Assembly: GCA_033439265.1 (NCBI GenBank)
Contig: JAVTVX010000010.1
Span: 9,424,001-9,488,000 of the forward strand
DNA: 64,000 bases
Source: Dillenia suffruticosa
Taxonomy: Eukaryota > Streptophyta > Magnoliopsida > Dilleniales > Dilleniaceae
Direction: 5' to 3'
Positions within the stretch are counted from its first letter, which is position 1, and the number at the start of each line of letters is the position of its first letter. Shown here piece by piece: positions 45,448 to 57,900 of this stretch. The notes beneath the pieces were generated by a model. It was given only the letters and a program-made list of their open reading frames with translations, was not told where the DNA came from and did not search any database. The position numbers and the translations under genes are program-made.

Positions 45448-48400
45448 TGGGTTCACAGCTTCAAGCCAGTCACTGATCTGAAAGATCTTTTAAGTAAGTC
45501 TTCTGTTCATGTCGTTGAACCTAACTAGCAACGAATACCCGAAGACACAAAAGTTAGTTGCCCTTTCCTGGGATACCGTGTACTTTCATGGAGAAATCTG
45601 ACCTAGGAGTCACATGCACATGTTCCCCATATCCAAATTCAGATTTTATGCACTTAGTTCTGTACCTTTGGCGATTCTAACTACGAGTGCAATCATCGTA
45701 ATATTTTCACCATCAGCATCTTTTCCTCCCATTCATTGTGGTGCTAGCATATTCTAAATCATATTTCTCTTTGGAAAAGAAAAACACCAAAAATGGATTT
45801 TTGAGTTATACAATTCTTATTTAGAATGAATAATTTTAAGCCAATTTCTTCTGGTGTTCTAGTTTCATATTCAACGATGAGCTTGATTTTAGTGCTAGGA
45901 TGTTGAGTGATCTAATCTTTGGATGGCAGAGAAATGATTGCATTGAGGGGTTAGTTTGAGGCTCTGAAATCATCAGCCATTATTTTTCTCCCCCAAAATC
46001 AATGTTGCAGCTGGTTGGTGTTAGCTAACATGCTGAAATTTTAGAATCTTTAAGAAGATGCTGCGAAATTCAAGATTGGTTTGTTGCCAATATTTCGTTT
46101 TATTCATATGATAATGATATCTTCTTCTTAGGAAGTATAGTAACTGGAGAAAGCTGGATTTTAATGTCATCTAACTGCATTGTTTGGACTCTGAATGACT
46201 GATGTCTTATAATCTATCTCTCCTTCCTCTTCAAACTGTTATGTCATGACACCATGAAAAATGTGGGAGATGTTACATGACATGTCATGCAGGATTAGAG
46301 CTTTGTTCGGAACTAACCTAAAAAAAAAAAATTTAAAACAACACCGCTCAAAAAATATTTTCAAATATAACATAAACATGTCTTGACTTGAAGTCAAGAT
46401 ATATACTGTTCATTGAACAGTATATGTCGTGACTTAAAGTCACGACATAAGACCGTGATGAACAGTACCATGTCGTGACTTGAAGTCACGACATGTACTG
46501 TTCATGGTACTGTTCAATAAACAGTACATGTCGTGACTTCAAGTCACGATACGTGAGTATTAGATTTAGAAATATTTTTTGAATAATATTGTTTTAATTT
46601 TTTTTTTTAAATAAGGTTATATCTTTACAAAAGTCTGCAGGATTAAGATTAAAAAAAAAAAAGAAGTCACGCTAATGGGGTAAACCTATATAATGGATGT
46701 TTCAAATTTATTACCATGATGTTACTCAATATAAGATGTAATATGTAAAAAATAAGTAAATAAGTACTGTGGTATCCTTGTATCTCCACCCTTATTTTGG
46801 AATTTTTTTTCTTGTGCTTTCAACATATTTATCAAATAGCTTCAATTGAAGTTCTATAATAGTATCTATTAATCACTCTCCAAATATGTGCAACATATGC
46901 GGGAGGAAGATTATTAAGATGTGCCTGGCTGCTATGTGGTGATGAATTTATTTTGCATTTCTTGTTTCATTTGACCATAATTCACCATTGGTGCCTATAT
47001 CTATGCTATGTAGGCATTGGCAGCTCTTGGACTTAAGACCGGAGGCACTGTTCAGCAGCGGGCAGAGAGGCTTTTCCTTACAAAGGTAATTTTGCTTCGT
47101 GGTGCTGATGTTGACTTGCACATTTGTTATTTAGGGTTGTTCCTTAATGGACAATGATAAACAGAGGCACATTGCTGTCTAATTGCATGGTTAACTGCAG
47201 TAGAAAATGTACAACCGTAAACTTTGACAGGTATTTTTTTAGGGGTCTTTTAAAATGCTTCTTCCTTGCCAGGTGAAAGAAAAAGAACATGCTTCTGTAC
47301 CCACAATTTTTATTGAAGTATTACATGTTTTTTGGTAATTTGGATATCAAATTTATTGGACTCACATAGCCCTCTGTTGCTTGTTTTCAATTACTTGTAA
47401 ATTAGTATAGCATATGGTTCTGTGACCCTCAGTATGTGTGTATGTAGTTTTTGGATACTTAGGTGAATTACCATTTAATTAGAAAATCTCTTTTTCCTTT
47501 CCTCATTGTACAAGAGTTGAGATGTGAGAAGACCATTGGCTTGCTAGTTCAACTGATTTAGATGTATTTTATTTGCAGAGTCTTAACTTTCCAGACAGCA
47601 AGTTGTCTGGTTTTAGGTAATGAGAAGTTGTGCAGTATTACTTCATGTAATTGTTTTCATAATTGTACTGGTTTGACTTGCAACTTTTCTCATTTGCAGC
47701 ACACACCTCTTGAGCAGTTGGACAGAAAGCACTTTGCCAAAAGTTCACGTGGATCAGAAAAAAATGGTGCCAGTGTAGCACCACAACAACCAGACAATGC
47801 AAAAGAAATTGCCCTGATGGAGGCCAAGATGAAAAAGCTGTGTGAAATGCTTGAGGAGGTTAGGATTTATAGATTTTTGTCCTAACTAGGAGCATGGCTT
47901 CAGTGTTTGTTTATGATTGGAGTCATTGGTGTCGGTGGCTTTCTGTCTGGATTTTAATAATTCTGAAAATATCATCTTTGTGAAGTATACATGCTTTCTG
48001 ACTGGCTTACAGCATCCTGATGTTTTTTGGCCATTTGCAGACAATTGTGCGCACAAAAGAAAATATTGAGAAGAAACAGGCTCAAACGTATGAGGAAATG
48101 GAAGCAGAGCGTGAGGAGGTGATGCTTTGCTGCTTTCTGTTTATTTGTTCTCTTTCATTCATTTGTCCTAACCGCATTTTATTCCACATCTCTCATGTTT
48201 CCTCCATTCTTTCCTTTAATTCTTTATTTAATTGTTTTTTTCATTTGCTTCTCACTCAAGAAAAGATGCGACATTATTGATAACTTACTAAGTCATGCCC
48301 TCTATGTAATTATTTTATGTTATTTTATTATTATTATTTTTTCAGTTAGTAAATTTACTTGGTAAATTTACTTTCCATCATTGCAGAAACATAATTTGTT

Positions 48401-50234
48401 TTCCTTTAAATTGGTTGACTGATTCTAGACTCTTTGTTGGAGACAAAGTTGGATACGGCATTGTAAAAAAAATTGTGTATCTGAATTTTTTTTTTTTTTT
48501 TTTTTTTTTTTTTGGGTATAAAGCAGATGGAGGGTACAGTCAACTTGTTAGTAGATATACTAACTCTTTTAAAGGGTATGAATTGCGTTTGGAAGTTGTT
48601 TATAATTTTACCACTGATTATTTATTTACTTGTAAAAATTATTAACAGGAAGAAGTTCAAGCAGACACTGAAAGCGACGATGAAGAGCAGCAAATTTATA
48701 ACCCTCTTAAATTGCCAATGGGTTGGGATGGCAAGCCGATACCCTACTGGCTATATAAGCTTCATGGACTTGGTCAGGTACACTGTTACTGGCTTGTATG
48801 AACCTCTTAGCTGGTGTTTGGTAGGTGGGACTTCCAATGCAAAAATTAGTGATATAAAACAATTTTATTCCCTTTTTTGGTTGGAAAAATTTTACTTGCA
48901 AAACTCTATATTTCTTGCTAAAAGTTTTTCTTTTTAGTTGACAAAAGTCGCAAGTAGAATAAGATAAACAAGAGGTTACTAGAGGAGAAAATGGTATGTC
49001 CAAACACGGCCTTAATATATTATTATCTTACATTACATTTGAATAATCTCATCCAAATAACACTGAATTTTATATTCCACCATTCCTAGTCAAATTTTGT
49101 TTCATTTTTTGCCTTCTAGATTGCAAGAAATGCCCCCCCCCAAAAAAAATTTGCCTGTGTTGGTGTATGACGCACACGGTGCATATTGTGCTGTTTCTCA
49201 TGTACAACGGTTGACTTGTGCAATCATGAGGCTCAGTACTAATTTTTCATCTGCTCTCTTCCATTAACAAAATTGTGCTCTTCCATTAATGGAACAAAGA
49301 AAAAGAAAAAAGAATAGTAATAATGAAAAAAGCATGGTGGACCTCTTGAGGTATTAATTTGTTTGGGGGTGGTCAAGAGCTTGCTGTTTCAAATTTCTTC
49401 TTGAGACTCTTGACTTGAATTTTTCTTTTTTCATGCCTTCCAGGAATTCAAGTGTGAAATATGTGGGAATCACAGTTACTGGGGGCGCAGGGCCTATGAG
49501 CGGCATTTTAAGGAGTTCCGACATCAGCATGGCATGCGTTGTCTTGGTATACCAAATACTAAAAATTTCAATGAGATCACATCAATCCAGGTAAAGCTTG
49601 TGAATAATGCAATAACTTAATCCTATTTTAGAATACCTGTTCTTCTTTTTTGTCTTGTAATGGCATGGGTGATCATAGTCTTTTACAACTAGAATTTATG
49701 AGCTCATCCTGAATCATGGATGTGCAAAGTGATTGTACATTTTACAGGCGTACCACTTCTTTTGATTTTTTTTTTGTTTTTTGTTTTTTTTTTTGGGGTG
49801 GGGGGGGTTTCACAAATATCAAGAAGCCAAGAAACACTAAATTTGTCCGTCTTATAGAACTTTTTCACTGATCCCCTACGCATTTGGGTGGTTTTCATAT
49901 ACAAGGTTTAGATGCTATTGTCAGTGTATGTTGATGCCTCACCAATAATGTAGGAAGTGATACATCCAGTATTGTTTTACAGTGTTTTTGTGGTTGTGAT
50001 GTATCATAAAATTTGTTTCTCCTTTATTATTGTTATTTTTTAAAAATTTCTCTCTTTGATTTACAATCTCTTGCACTTGTAATGCAGGAAGCGAAGGAAC
50101 TCTGGGAGAAAATACAAGAACGGCAAGGACTGAATAAGTGGCGCCCAGACCTTGAAGAAGAATTTGAAGACAAGGAGGGCAACATTTACAACAAGAAGAC
50201 ATACACTGATCTCCAACGCCAAGGATTGATTTAA
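41862..50234 (+). CDS. SF3A3: Splicing factor 3A subunit 3 (SF3a60), complete
   Basis: Subunit of the SF3a complex of the U2 snRNP, needed for prespliceosome assembly in the nucleus; the Arabidopsis counterpart is ATROPOS. Exons: 41862-42035, 42128-42241, 42842-42946, 43891-44033, 44329-44425, 44945-45109, 47014-47085, 47700-47858, 48041-48118, 48649-48777, 49444-49590, 50088-50234. All junctions are GT-AG and in frame, giving 509 residues, close to family length. The start is [26 protein letters not shown]-like helical region ([20 protein letters not shown]) lies around residues 267-286. A matrin-type C2H2 finger uses C416, C419, H433 and H439, followed by the conserved [13 protein letters not shown]. 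The end is LQRQGLI. Introns 2 and 3 begin within or close to CT repeats, and intron 6 (1.9 kb) holds a foldback element. No defects were seen. Confidence 0.96.
42251..42276. repeat. (TC)n in SF3a60 intron 2, next to the donor
   Basis: Thirteen TC units start 9 bases after the exon 2 donor GT. Confidence 0.95.
42948..42977. repeat. (TC)n fused to the exon 3 donor of SF3a60
   Basis: The T of the donor GT (42947-42948) is the first base of the repeat, so the splice site reads GAG/GTCTCTCTC, non-consensus from +3 onward. A C run follows at about 42985-42994. Confidence 0.9.
45408..45443. repeat. (TA)n in SF3a60 intron 6
   Basis: About 18 TA units. Confidence 0.95.
46314..46622. repeat. Foldback element with four one-base-loop hairpins (SF3a60 intron 6)
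   Basis: The core (46381-46549) holds four odd palindromes of the form tcgtgactt-N-aagtcacga, centred at 46390, 46436, 46482 and 46540. The first has tcttgactt arms; the second and third extend to 13-bp perfect arms. Between the first two lies another palindrome, tatactgttca-t-tgaacagtata (46402-46424). A-rich outer arms (46314-46370 against 46557-46622) are inverted copies of each other, with shared blocks such as ttaaaacaa and caaaaaatattt. It resembles a non-autonomous foldback or MITE-like insertion. No target duplication was set. Confidence 0.75.
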
Positions 50235-51799
50235 GGGGTTCTAAGTGTGCTAGTCATGTTATGAATTTATACACCGTTTCTTTTATGGTGTCTTTTGTAC
50301 TGTACCATCTGGTTTTAAGCCGTAAGACATGGCTTTGATAAATTTAAGCTTTTCTATGTAGAGATGATATTCAGTCAGTGAAATAGATCCAATCATAGAT
50401 TCAAGTGATGTGTTCTGGACTAGAATTTGATTTCTTCTATGAGACTAACAAGGTTTAGATTTTTTTCTTCTTGGTTAAATACCACCAGAACCCTCACTAG
50501 CCTTTTCTTGATGCTTATCCAGCCCATGGTCAAGAGTTTGAAGCAAAAGGATGTGGAACCAGGCATTATGGACTGAACTTACGGGAGACCTGGAATGAAT
50601 TGGTGAGATCTGGCTAGATCTTCAGCGGTGGAAGCCTAATCTATCCCTGAAGCTCGTGGGTCGGTGGCATAGTGCATTCTTGAGGAAATCCGTTGCAGTT
50701 CTCTGCATTTCGACGGGTGATAGTTAAGTGGTTTTTCTGATTGCTCATAGGCTATAATGTATTGTACAAAATGCAATGAATTTTAGTTGTATTTGCCTAG
50801 TCCATCAACTTAGTGGTATTCAAGGGCGGAAAACATGAAAATAGATCTTCTCTATGATTTAACTTGTGGCCTGGTTCCTTGATTTTTAGAAAAGTTTGTA
50901 GAGTTACACCAAAAAAAAAAAAAAAAAGTTTGTAGAGCCTGCTTCTATGCAACCCGGGCATGTTTAGGGATGGCTTACGATCAATTAACAACTTTCTTAT
51001 GCGTTTCCTTGCTTACTGCATTGAAGTCGTTGGTTGTTCTTGACCTTTGAAGTCTCCTTTCTAGGGTTTCTTCATCTCTCTTAACAATTGTTTGTTAACT
51101 TACACTAAGCCTCGAGGGAAACTTTGGCGAACATGATCTCTTCGCATCAGCATGGACGCATGGAACCCAAAGCTACTAGGATTTCTGAGTTGAAAGTGTG
51201 TCGGACATAGACATGCACATATTTAATGCATATTCTCTATTAACTAGTGTTTGTGTTTTCATATATTTACGAGGAAGCCATAAATTTGAATGTTGTGAAC
51301 TTATAGATATATTTAACTTTTTTTTAATTAAAAATAATTTTCAATAGGAGGATGACTAGATGGTTTTCTGCTAAAGTCTTAGATGCAAGTAATTTTTTAA
51401 TACCAATTTTTATGCATGTGATTCACAAATATTCAGTCTTCTAGTTTACCTTAAGATATGATTCAAAATTTTTAAGAGTATGCTAATATCACAAGTTGGA
51501 TTATATCTTCCAAATAGATCTCTGAATAAAGTCAAATTTAAATAATATTAACTTATGATTATTTTAGTTATGATTTGCTCTTTTTAGATACTTAGGTGCT
51601 ATTCTCTGTATTATAAAATAAACTAGGCCTGTTAGATTACTAGATTCTTCAATTCTATGATTCAGAACTCCCCTTGATAAATTTTGGGGGATGGCATTGG
51701 GGATTTAAATTGTTGCGCTGCTAGAGTTAATTATACAATAAAAGAGACTTAAAATAGTATTTCTTTATATAATTAAAATTTTTAATTTTATAAAGATAG
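50235..51799. other. SF3a60 3' UTR then intergenic
   Basis: The 3' UTR begins at 50235; the cleavage site is not clear. Beyond about 50800 no ORF is convincing. An A17 run lies near 50911-50927, flanked by AAGTTTGTAGAG on both sides (50892 and 50927 regions), which suggests a small duplication around the A run. Confidence 0.5.
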
Positions 51800-51811
51800 A
51801 TAAATAGATTA

Positions 51812-51988
51812 GTTGACCTACTGAGAAGTACGATCGATTCTTAATCAACTCTCGAATTCGAATCTTGGAAAATGGAAAGAATTATATTATGAGAGTTCAC
51901 TACTATAGAGGGTCCAATAGTAATTTGAGTCGGATTAATCAGAATATGAATTCTGATATCGACATATCAAATACAAAAAAAAAAATAA
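51812..51988 (+). mobile_element. SINE, 177 bp, with 12-bp target duplication
   Basis: Flanked by ataaatagatta at 51800-51811 and 51989-52000. The head carries a tRNA-like box A region (TGACCTACTGAGAAG) and a box B-like CGAATTCGAATCTTGG. It ends in ATTAATCAGAATATGAATTC-type sequence and an A-rich tail. This is the best copy of a family with several members in the window. Confidence 0.8.
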
Positions 51989-52459
51989 ATAAATAGATTA
52001 TCTTTGCGTTCACATCATATTACCCTACGAGGGAGACATTTAACGGACCTCTATCATGGCCACAACTTCGGGTTGCTTAAACGTTATTTTGACATTTTGA
52101 CATCACTGCATAAGCCACTCTTATTCTGGTAAAATGGGGATGCCAAAAGATTGGGAAAAAAAAATGGCTTGAAATATATAGTAGACAGCACAAATATTCT
52201 TTTTGGGTCCACCAGTTTAATAGTATTGTCATCTCATTCATAACCAAACAAAATTGTGCATATTGGTGAATTTACAAGAGATATGATATGTCAAACTAAA
52301 ACTACTTGAAGTCTTGAAGTCTTGAATAACAAATAAAGAATCTAGACAAATTAGAAGAAGAAGAAAAAAAAAATTCCTTGAAATAACTAGCCTTGATCTT
52401 GGTAGGTGTTGGGGCATGAACTTGATGCTTCATTTTCTTGGACAACATGATCAACGTCA

Positions 52460-53537
52460 TCAATCCTCTATAAGTCGAACAAGAGTAAAATGGAGACGAC
52501 CCGAGGGCTTACGAAAAGACCAAAGTTGCACAAGATCACCTTCTTTGAGTCCATTTTCATTGACAACTTGCATCCATGTCTCCTTTAGGTTATGGGATGT
52601 GGCCACTTTTTCTTTTTCCCATTTTCTCAAAACAATTTGAATTGGTTCCCTTGAAGGGTCTAATAGCTATCATCTTCACCTTTTTTTTTTTTGTACCATG
52701 TTTTGGATATCGCCAGGTATCCGGGACTTTACACCGACTAATCCAGACGGACCGCTGCAGTGGCTCCTTTTGGAGGGCGGGTCTCCTAACGGGAAACGTT
52801 CCATACACATGAGGGCTCGATATTCCCAGTGGGATTCAAAACTCGGTCATGTTTAAGAGTACTCAACTCCACATCCAGTTGAGCCAACCCACATTGATCT
52901 ATCATCTTCACCTTGATCTTCCCTTCGCTCCCCTGCAACACCCTCTTCTCATCATCTCTTAAAAACTCTGTTCTCACTAGAGAATATGGAATTGAGAATC
53001 TACTTCGTTTCTCATTCAAGTCTGCTGGCAACAATCTTTTTTGTATGACCAACCTCACTTCCGTTCCTTCAACTTTTTCAATGAAACCTTTGAATTTGCT
53101 AGGCAACTCCGGTCGAGGGTTGGGGCTTTGCCTCTCTTCCTTGGCAAACTTTTTCGAGGACTTGTATGATCCTCTCCCTTCTTGGGTGGCAAATCTTTGC
53201 TATCATCGTCATTCATTGTTTTTGAGATCATTTGGCGCTGAAACTTCACAAACTTTCTGGGTTTCTGTTTCTTCAAGCCCATTTTCTTTTCCATTCTTAA
53301 ACAGATTGAATCATCGGAAGAAGAATCTGGATTATGGGATTGATCCGAAAACTTCAACTTCTTGCTTGTGCTTGCCTGTTTGTTTTTATCTTGTTCATTT
53401 CGAAGGCTTTTGGGCGGCGTTTCTTGATGGGTATCTTGTCATCCATCTTTTCTGGTTCAACTTCTATGTGATCTCTACTTTAGTCTCGCTGTTCTTGCCT
53501 TTTCTTAAGTGGCAAAGCTCTTCTTACTAGTTGACAT
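52460..53537 (-). pseudogene. B3-domain gene, copy A, broken by SINE and frameshifts
   Basis: Plant B3-family DNA-binding protein of the small DUF313-like group (inferred from sequence pattern). A possible start is MMSTSKK at about 53537. A Lys-rich N-terminal part (DSSSDDSICLRMEKKM) lies near 53330. Then, after a frameshift near 53110, comes the B3 core PSKFKGFIEKVEGTEVRLVI ... LPADLNEKRSRFSIP ... EFLRDDEKRVLQGSEGKIKV (53106-52915). A SINE (52681-52898) splits the domain. The C-terminal half resumes in shifted frames: VLRKWEKEKV ... ETWMQVVNENGLKEGDLVQL WSFR, ending TGA at 52460. Not translatable as one protein. Confidence 0.85.
52681..52898 (-). mobile_element. tRNA-derived SINE inside B3 copy A, 14-bp target duplication
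   Basis: Flanked by ctatcatcttcacc at 52667-52680 and 52899-52912. On the minus strand it has a perfect box A (TGGCTCAACTGG, 52886-52875), a near box B (GTTTTGAATCC, 52842-52832), a GC-richer body and a short A tail (plus-strand T run 52681-52692). It differs in body from the 177-bp family and resembles the Au-type SINEs of plants. Confidence 0.88.
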
Positions 53538-53631
53538 CATGTGTTCCCAACTTTCTGCATAGTTCCGATGTTTTTGGCTCCTGTTTTTACTGCACTGCCT
53601 TCTCTAGACACGCACGTTATATAGCATTTAT
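53538..53631. other. Short spacer with target site of the young copia element
   Basis: Putative promoter-proximal sequence of B3 copy A. It ends in TTTAT (53627-53631), the left copy of the copia target duplication. Confidence 0.6.
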
Positions 53632-53875
53632 TGTTGACGTGAGCTGTCAAACTAGAGAAATTATATAATAAATCTCTTGATTGATAGTCCCTGATTTAAG
53701 GGTCAATCTCTTGATGATAATTCTTGATTTAATCCCTGATTCAAGGGTCAAGCCTTATCATAGTCATAGTTTATGTATAGCCAAAAATAGATTAGAGCAT
53801 GTATATATATATGTATACTCATTCCCTGTAAATTCATGAAAGAAAAAGAAAGTCTCTCTTCTATAAAATCTGTCA
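53632..53875 (+). repeat. 5' LTR of young copia element
   Basis: TGTTGACG ... CTGTCA, 244 bp. It contains a TATATATATATG tract near 53800 as a possible promoter element. Confidence 0.96.
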
Positions 53876-53887
53876 TGGTATCAGAGC
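53876..53887 (+). other. Primer binding site (Met-tRNA)
   Basis: TGGTATCAGAGC directly abuts the 5' LTR, the standard copia initiator Met-tRNA primer site. Confidence 0.95.
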
Positions 53888-53930
53888 ATATCGGTCCTTG
53901 ACAAGTTTACCTACCTTTCTTTCAATAACC

Positions 53931-54960
53931 ATGTCAGAGTCAGAAACCTCAGATCCTTATGGAGAACAACAACTCAACCCTAACCTTATCGAATTAACTA
54001 CCAAAATGGCTGAAATCTTGAACAAACAAACCCCAACTACAGAAACCTCTGCTGCTCCTATTGGCATTAAGTTGGATGGCACCAACTATGCTCTTTGGTC
54101 CCAAGTTGTTGAGATGTACATCTCAGGCAAAGACAAATTGGGATATATTAATGGCGATCTTCCTCCACCTTTTCCGACTGATCCAACCTTTCGAAAATGG
54201 CGCACAGACAATGCCATTGTCAAAGGTTGGTTGATCAACTCCATGGATGTATCTTTGATTAGTAACTTTATCCGATTTCCTACAGCAAAGATGGTGTAGG
54301 ATTCTATAGCTACTACTTACTTTGATGGTAGTGATACCTCTCAAGTTTATGATCTTCGACGCCGTGTGACCCGCTTGCGACAATCTGGAGGTTCTCTTGA
54401 AAAATATTATAACGATCTCCAAGGTTTGTGGCGTGAGATTGATTTTCGGCGTCCAAATCCAATGGTATGTGCTATAGATATTCAACATTATAATAGTCTT
54501 CTTCAAGAAGAGAGAGTGTATATTTTTTTGGATGGCCTCGATGATCGACTTGACAAGATCCGAGCTAATGTATTACAAACACAACCTTTTCCTACCGTGG
54601 AACAGGCGTACGCACAGGTTCGCCGGGAAGCTATTCGACAAATGGTCATGATCACTGGTAACAATAATGAAACTCCAGGGGCTTTTCTGGCCTCCAAAAG
54701 CATCAAATCTGGACAATCTATTACATCCTCTACAGGCTCTCTTTCTTTGAGCAATGGAAATCTGGTATGTCCTCCAAATCACGAACCTCGTCTAATGGAA
54801 TTAAGTGTTCTCATTGTGGCAATTCAAAGCATACCCGCGAGAATTGCTTCAAACTACATGGTTATCCGGATTGGTGGCATAAACTCCAGGCTCGAAAATG
54901 TCATGACAAGGCTGAAACTAAGGGTAAGGTTGCGGTGGTTACAACAAAGCCCCAACTCTC
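53931..54960 (+). pseudogene. Copia gag, interrupted
   Basis: Starts at ATG 53931 (MSESETSDPYGEQQ). The LDGTNYALWSQ and GYINGDLPPP blocks mark the copia gag N-terminus. A TAG stops the frame at 54297, after which it reopens with LEKYYNDLQGLWREID. After a frameshift near 54740-54770 the zinc knuckle CSHCGNSKHTRENC and LHGYPDWW follow in the next frame. Confidence 0.9.
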
Positions 54961-57900
54961 CCTCACACCATTTGTTGAATCATCACAAGGAGATGTACTT
55001 CTCTCAAACTCAGGTAACAGTTTTTCTCATCACGCTAGTGATACTGGTGCCTGGATACTTGACTCGGGGGCCATCGACCATATGACCTATGATGTAACTG
55101 ATTTTTCAACAACTTCATCACCAAGACGCACTACAATTGCTAATGCTAATGGGGTTATATCTTCTGTCACAGGAGCAGGCACTGTGGCTTTGTCACCTAC
55201 AATATCATTATATAACACTTTACTCGTTCCTTCTCTCTCCCATAAATTACTATCTGTTAGCCAACTGTCCACTGATCTAAATTGTGTTGCGCTCATTTAT
55301 CCTACCTTTTTCCTTCTTCAGGATGTTCTCACCAAGGAGATAATTGGGCGTGGTACTAGGAGGGGGGGACTCTACTACATGGATGATATTAGTGTGGGTC
55401 GAGCACATTATGTACATCATCAAAGTAACACCAAAGAACCGCAGATTTGGTTGTGGCATCGCCGGTTGGGACACCCATCTTTTGGTTACATGAAGCATTT
55501 GTTTCCTGATCTATTTAAAAAACTTCATTCTTGTGAGTTTCAATGTGACACCTGCATTTTAGCCAAGAGTCATAGAACTATCTATCCACTAAGTATGAAT
55601 AAAAGTAAAGTTCCATTTGCTTTAATTCATTCTGATGTGTGGGGACCTTCCCCGGTGACTACAATATCTGGTTTTCGCTGGTTTGTTATTTTCGTTGATG
55701 ATTGTACACGCATGACATGGCTATATCTATTGAAACATAAAGATGAAGTGCTGACTGTTTTTCAAGCTTTCCATGTAATGATCTAGACTCAATTCTCGGC
55801 TAAAATTAAGGTTCTCAGGTCTGATAATGGTGGGGAATATATGAATCATCGATTCCGGGAGTATTTTCGTCTTCATGGATTACTTCATGAGACCTCATGT
55901 CCACAGACCCCTCAGCAAAATGGCATTGCTGAGAGAAAGAATCGGCACATACTCGAAACGGCTCGTGCTCTTTTACTTGGAGCACATGTACCTAACCGAC
56001 ATTGGGCTGATGCCGTTGCTACTGCTGTCCACCTCCTCAACCGAATGCCATCTCGAGTCTTAGATTTTAAAACTCCATTACAAGCTCTTTCCTCACATGT
56101 TTCTCTGTCATCCGTGTTAACAATTCCACCTCGCACCTTTGGCTGTGTAGCATTTGTGCACCTACATAAAAATCAACGCACAAAACTTGATCCATGTGCA
56201 ATTCGATGCGTATTCTTGGGATATGCCTTGCATCAGAACGGCTACCGATGTTATAATCCAACCACTAAGCGCACCTATATTACCATGGATGTCACTTTTT
56301 TGGAATTTGAATCGTTCTACTCTCCTTCCCCATCAAATTCTTCTCTTCAGGGGGAGATTCAGAATGAAGAACAAAATTGGTTTTTACCCAAATGGTTGGA
56401 TAATGCTTCTACAGCATCTCCAGAATTGGCAAACAATACGGAACACCCTATAACGGAACCGGTGGTCACTGAGGTACCCTTTCCATCTTATATAGCTCCA
56501 AGAGAGACATCTATAATACCACTTCCAACTGAAATAGAGATCTCGACCCCCTCAGTACCTGAAGACCAATCTCCTGAGAATATTCCTGAGGTAAGCTCTC
56601 CTACTTCACCTTCAAACACTGATGACATGAATACTTCTGCTGGTTACACTTTACCTTTCAGGCATAATCGTGGCAAACCACCAAATAGATATTCTCCAGA
56701 TATTGAAGATCAAAGACCACGATATCCAATTGCAAATTATGTCTCAACAAAAAGGCTCTCTAAGCCTCTCAAAGCCTTTGTGCAACAACTATCCTTAAAT
56801 CATGTTCCTACCAGTGTTCAAGAAGCTTTGACAAACCTGAAATGGACTCAAGCCATAAATGAAGAGATGGAGGCACTGGTGAAAAACAAAACATGGACTC
56901 TTGTTACCTTGCCTGAAGGGAAAAGAACAGTAGGGTGTAAATGGGTATTTTCCATTAAATACAAGGCAGATGAGACGATCGAGAGATACAAAGTAAGGTT
57001 GGTCGCGAAAGGCTATACACAGACATATGGTGTAGACTATCAAGAGACCTTCTCACCAGTAGCAAAATTAAATACGGTAAGAGTTTTATTATCTCTTGCA
57101 GCAAACCTTGATTGGCCATTACACCAACTTGATGTAAAGAACGCTTTCCTCCATGGTGATCTTGAAGAAGAAGTGTACATGGACATCCCACCGGGTTACA
57201 CATCGAATTCCAAAAACAAAATTGTGTGTAAACTCCAGCGAGCACTATATGGACTCAAACAATCACCACGGGCATGGTTTGGGCGGTTCAGTTTGGCAAT
57301 GAAAAAATATGGCTTTCAACAAAGCAATTCAGACCATACACTATTTCTAAAGCACCAACGAGGAAAGGTAACAATCTTGATAATTTATGTCGATGATATG
57401 ATTATCACAGGAAATGATCCAGAGGAGATAGCAACACTTCAAACGCAATTGGCAACTGAGTTTGAAATGAAGAATCTAGGGGGGCTAAAATATTTTCTCA
57501 GAATTGAAGTTGCGAGATCAGGGTAAGGTATATTTTTATCTCAACGGAAATACACCTTGGATTTACTATCCGAAGTAGGATTTTTGGAGTGCAAGCCAGC
57601 AGACACACCAATTATTCAAAATCATAAACTTGGAGAATATCCAGATCAAGTGCCTACTGATAAAGAGAAATACCAAAGGCTGATTGGTAAACTTATTTAT
57701 CTGTCACATACTCGTCCGGATATCGCTTATACTGTAAGTGTAGTGAGTCAATTCATGCATTGTCCGAGTGAAGATCATATGGATGCTGTAATTCGAATCC
57801 TTCGATACTTGAAGTCCTCTCCTGGAAAAGGACTTATGTTTTCAAAGAACAATCACTTGAAAATTGAAGGCTACACAGATGCAGATTGGGCAGGAAATAT

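Noticed and set aside
46381..46549. CRISPR-like array or rho-independent terminators
   Set aside because: The palindromes are self-complementary hairpins without uniform spacers, in a plant intron. Neither system applies.
51812..51900. tRNA gene
   Set aside because: Box A and box B-like strings are present, but no cloverleaf can be drawn and target duplications mark it as a SINE.
52913..53530. 205-codon plus-strand ORF
   Set aside because: It is antisense to the B3 copy A pseudogene, whose domain motifs are on the minus strand.
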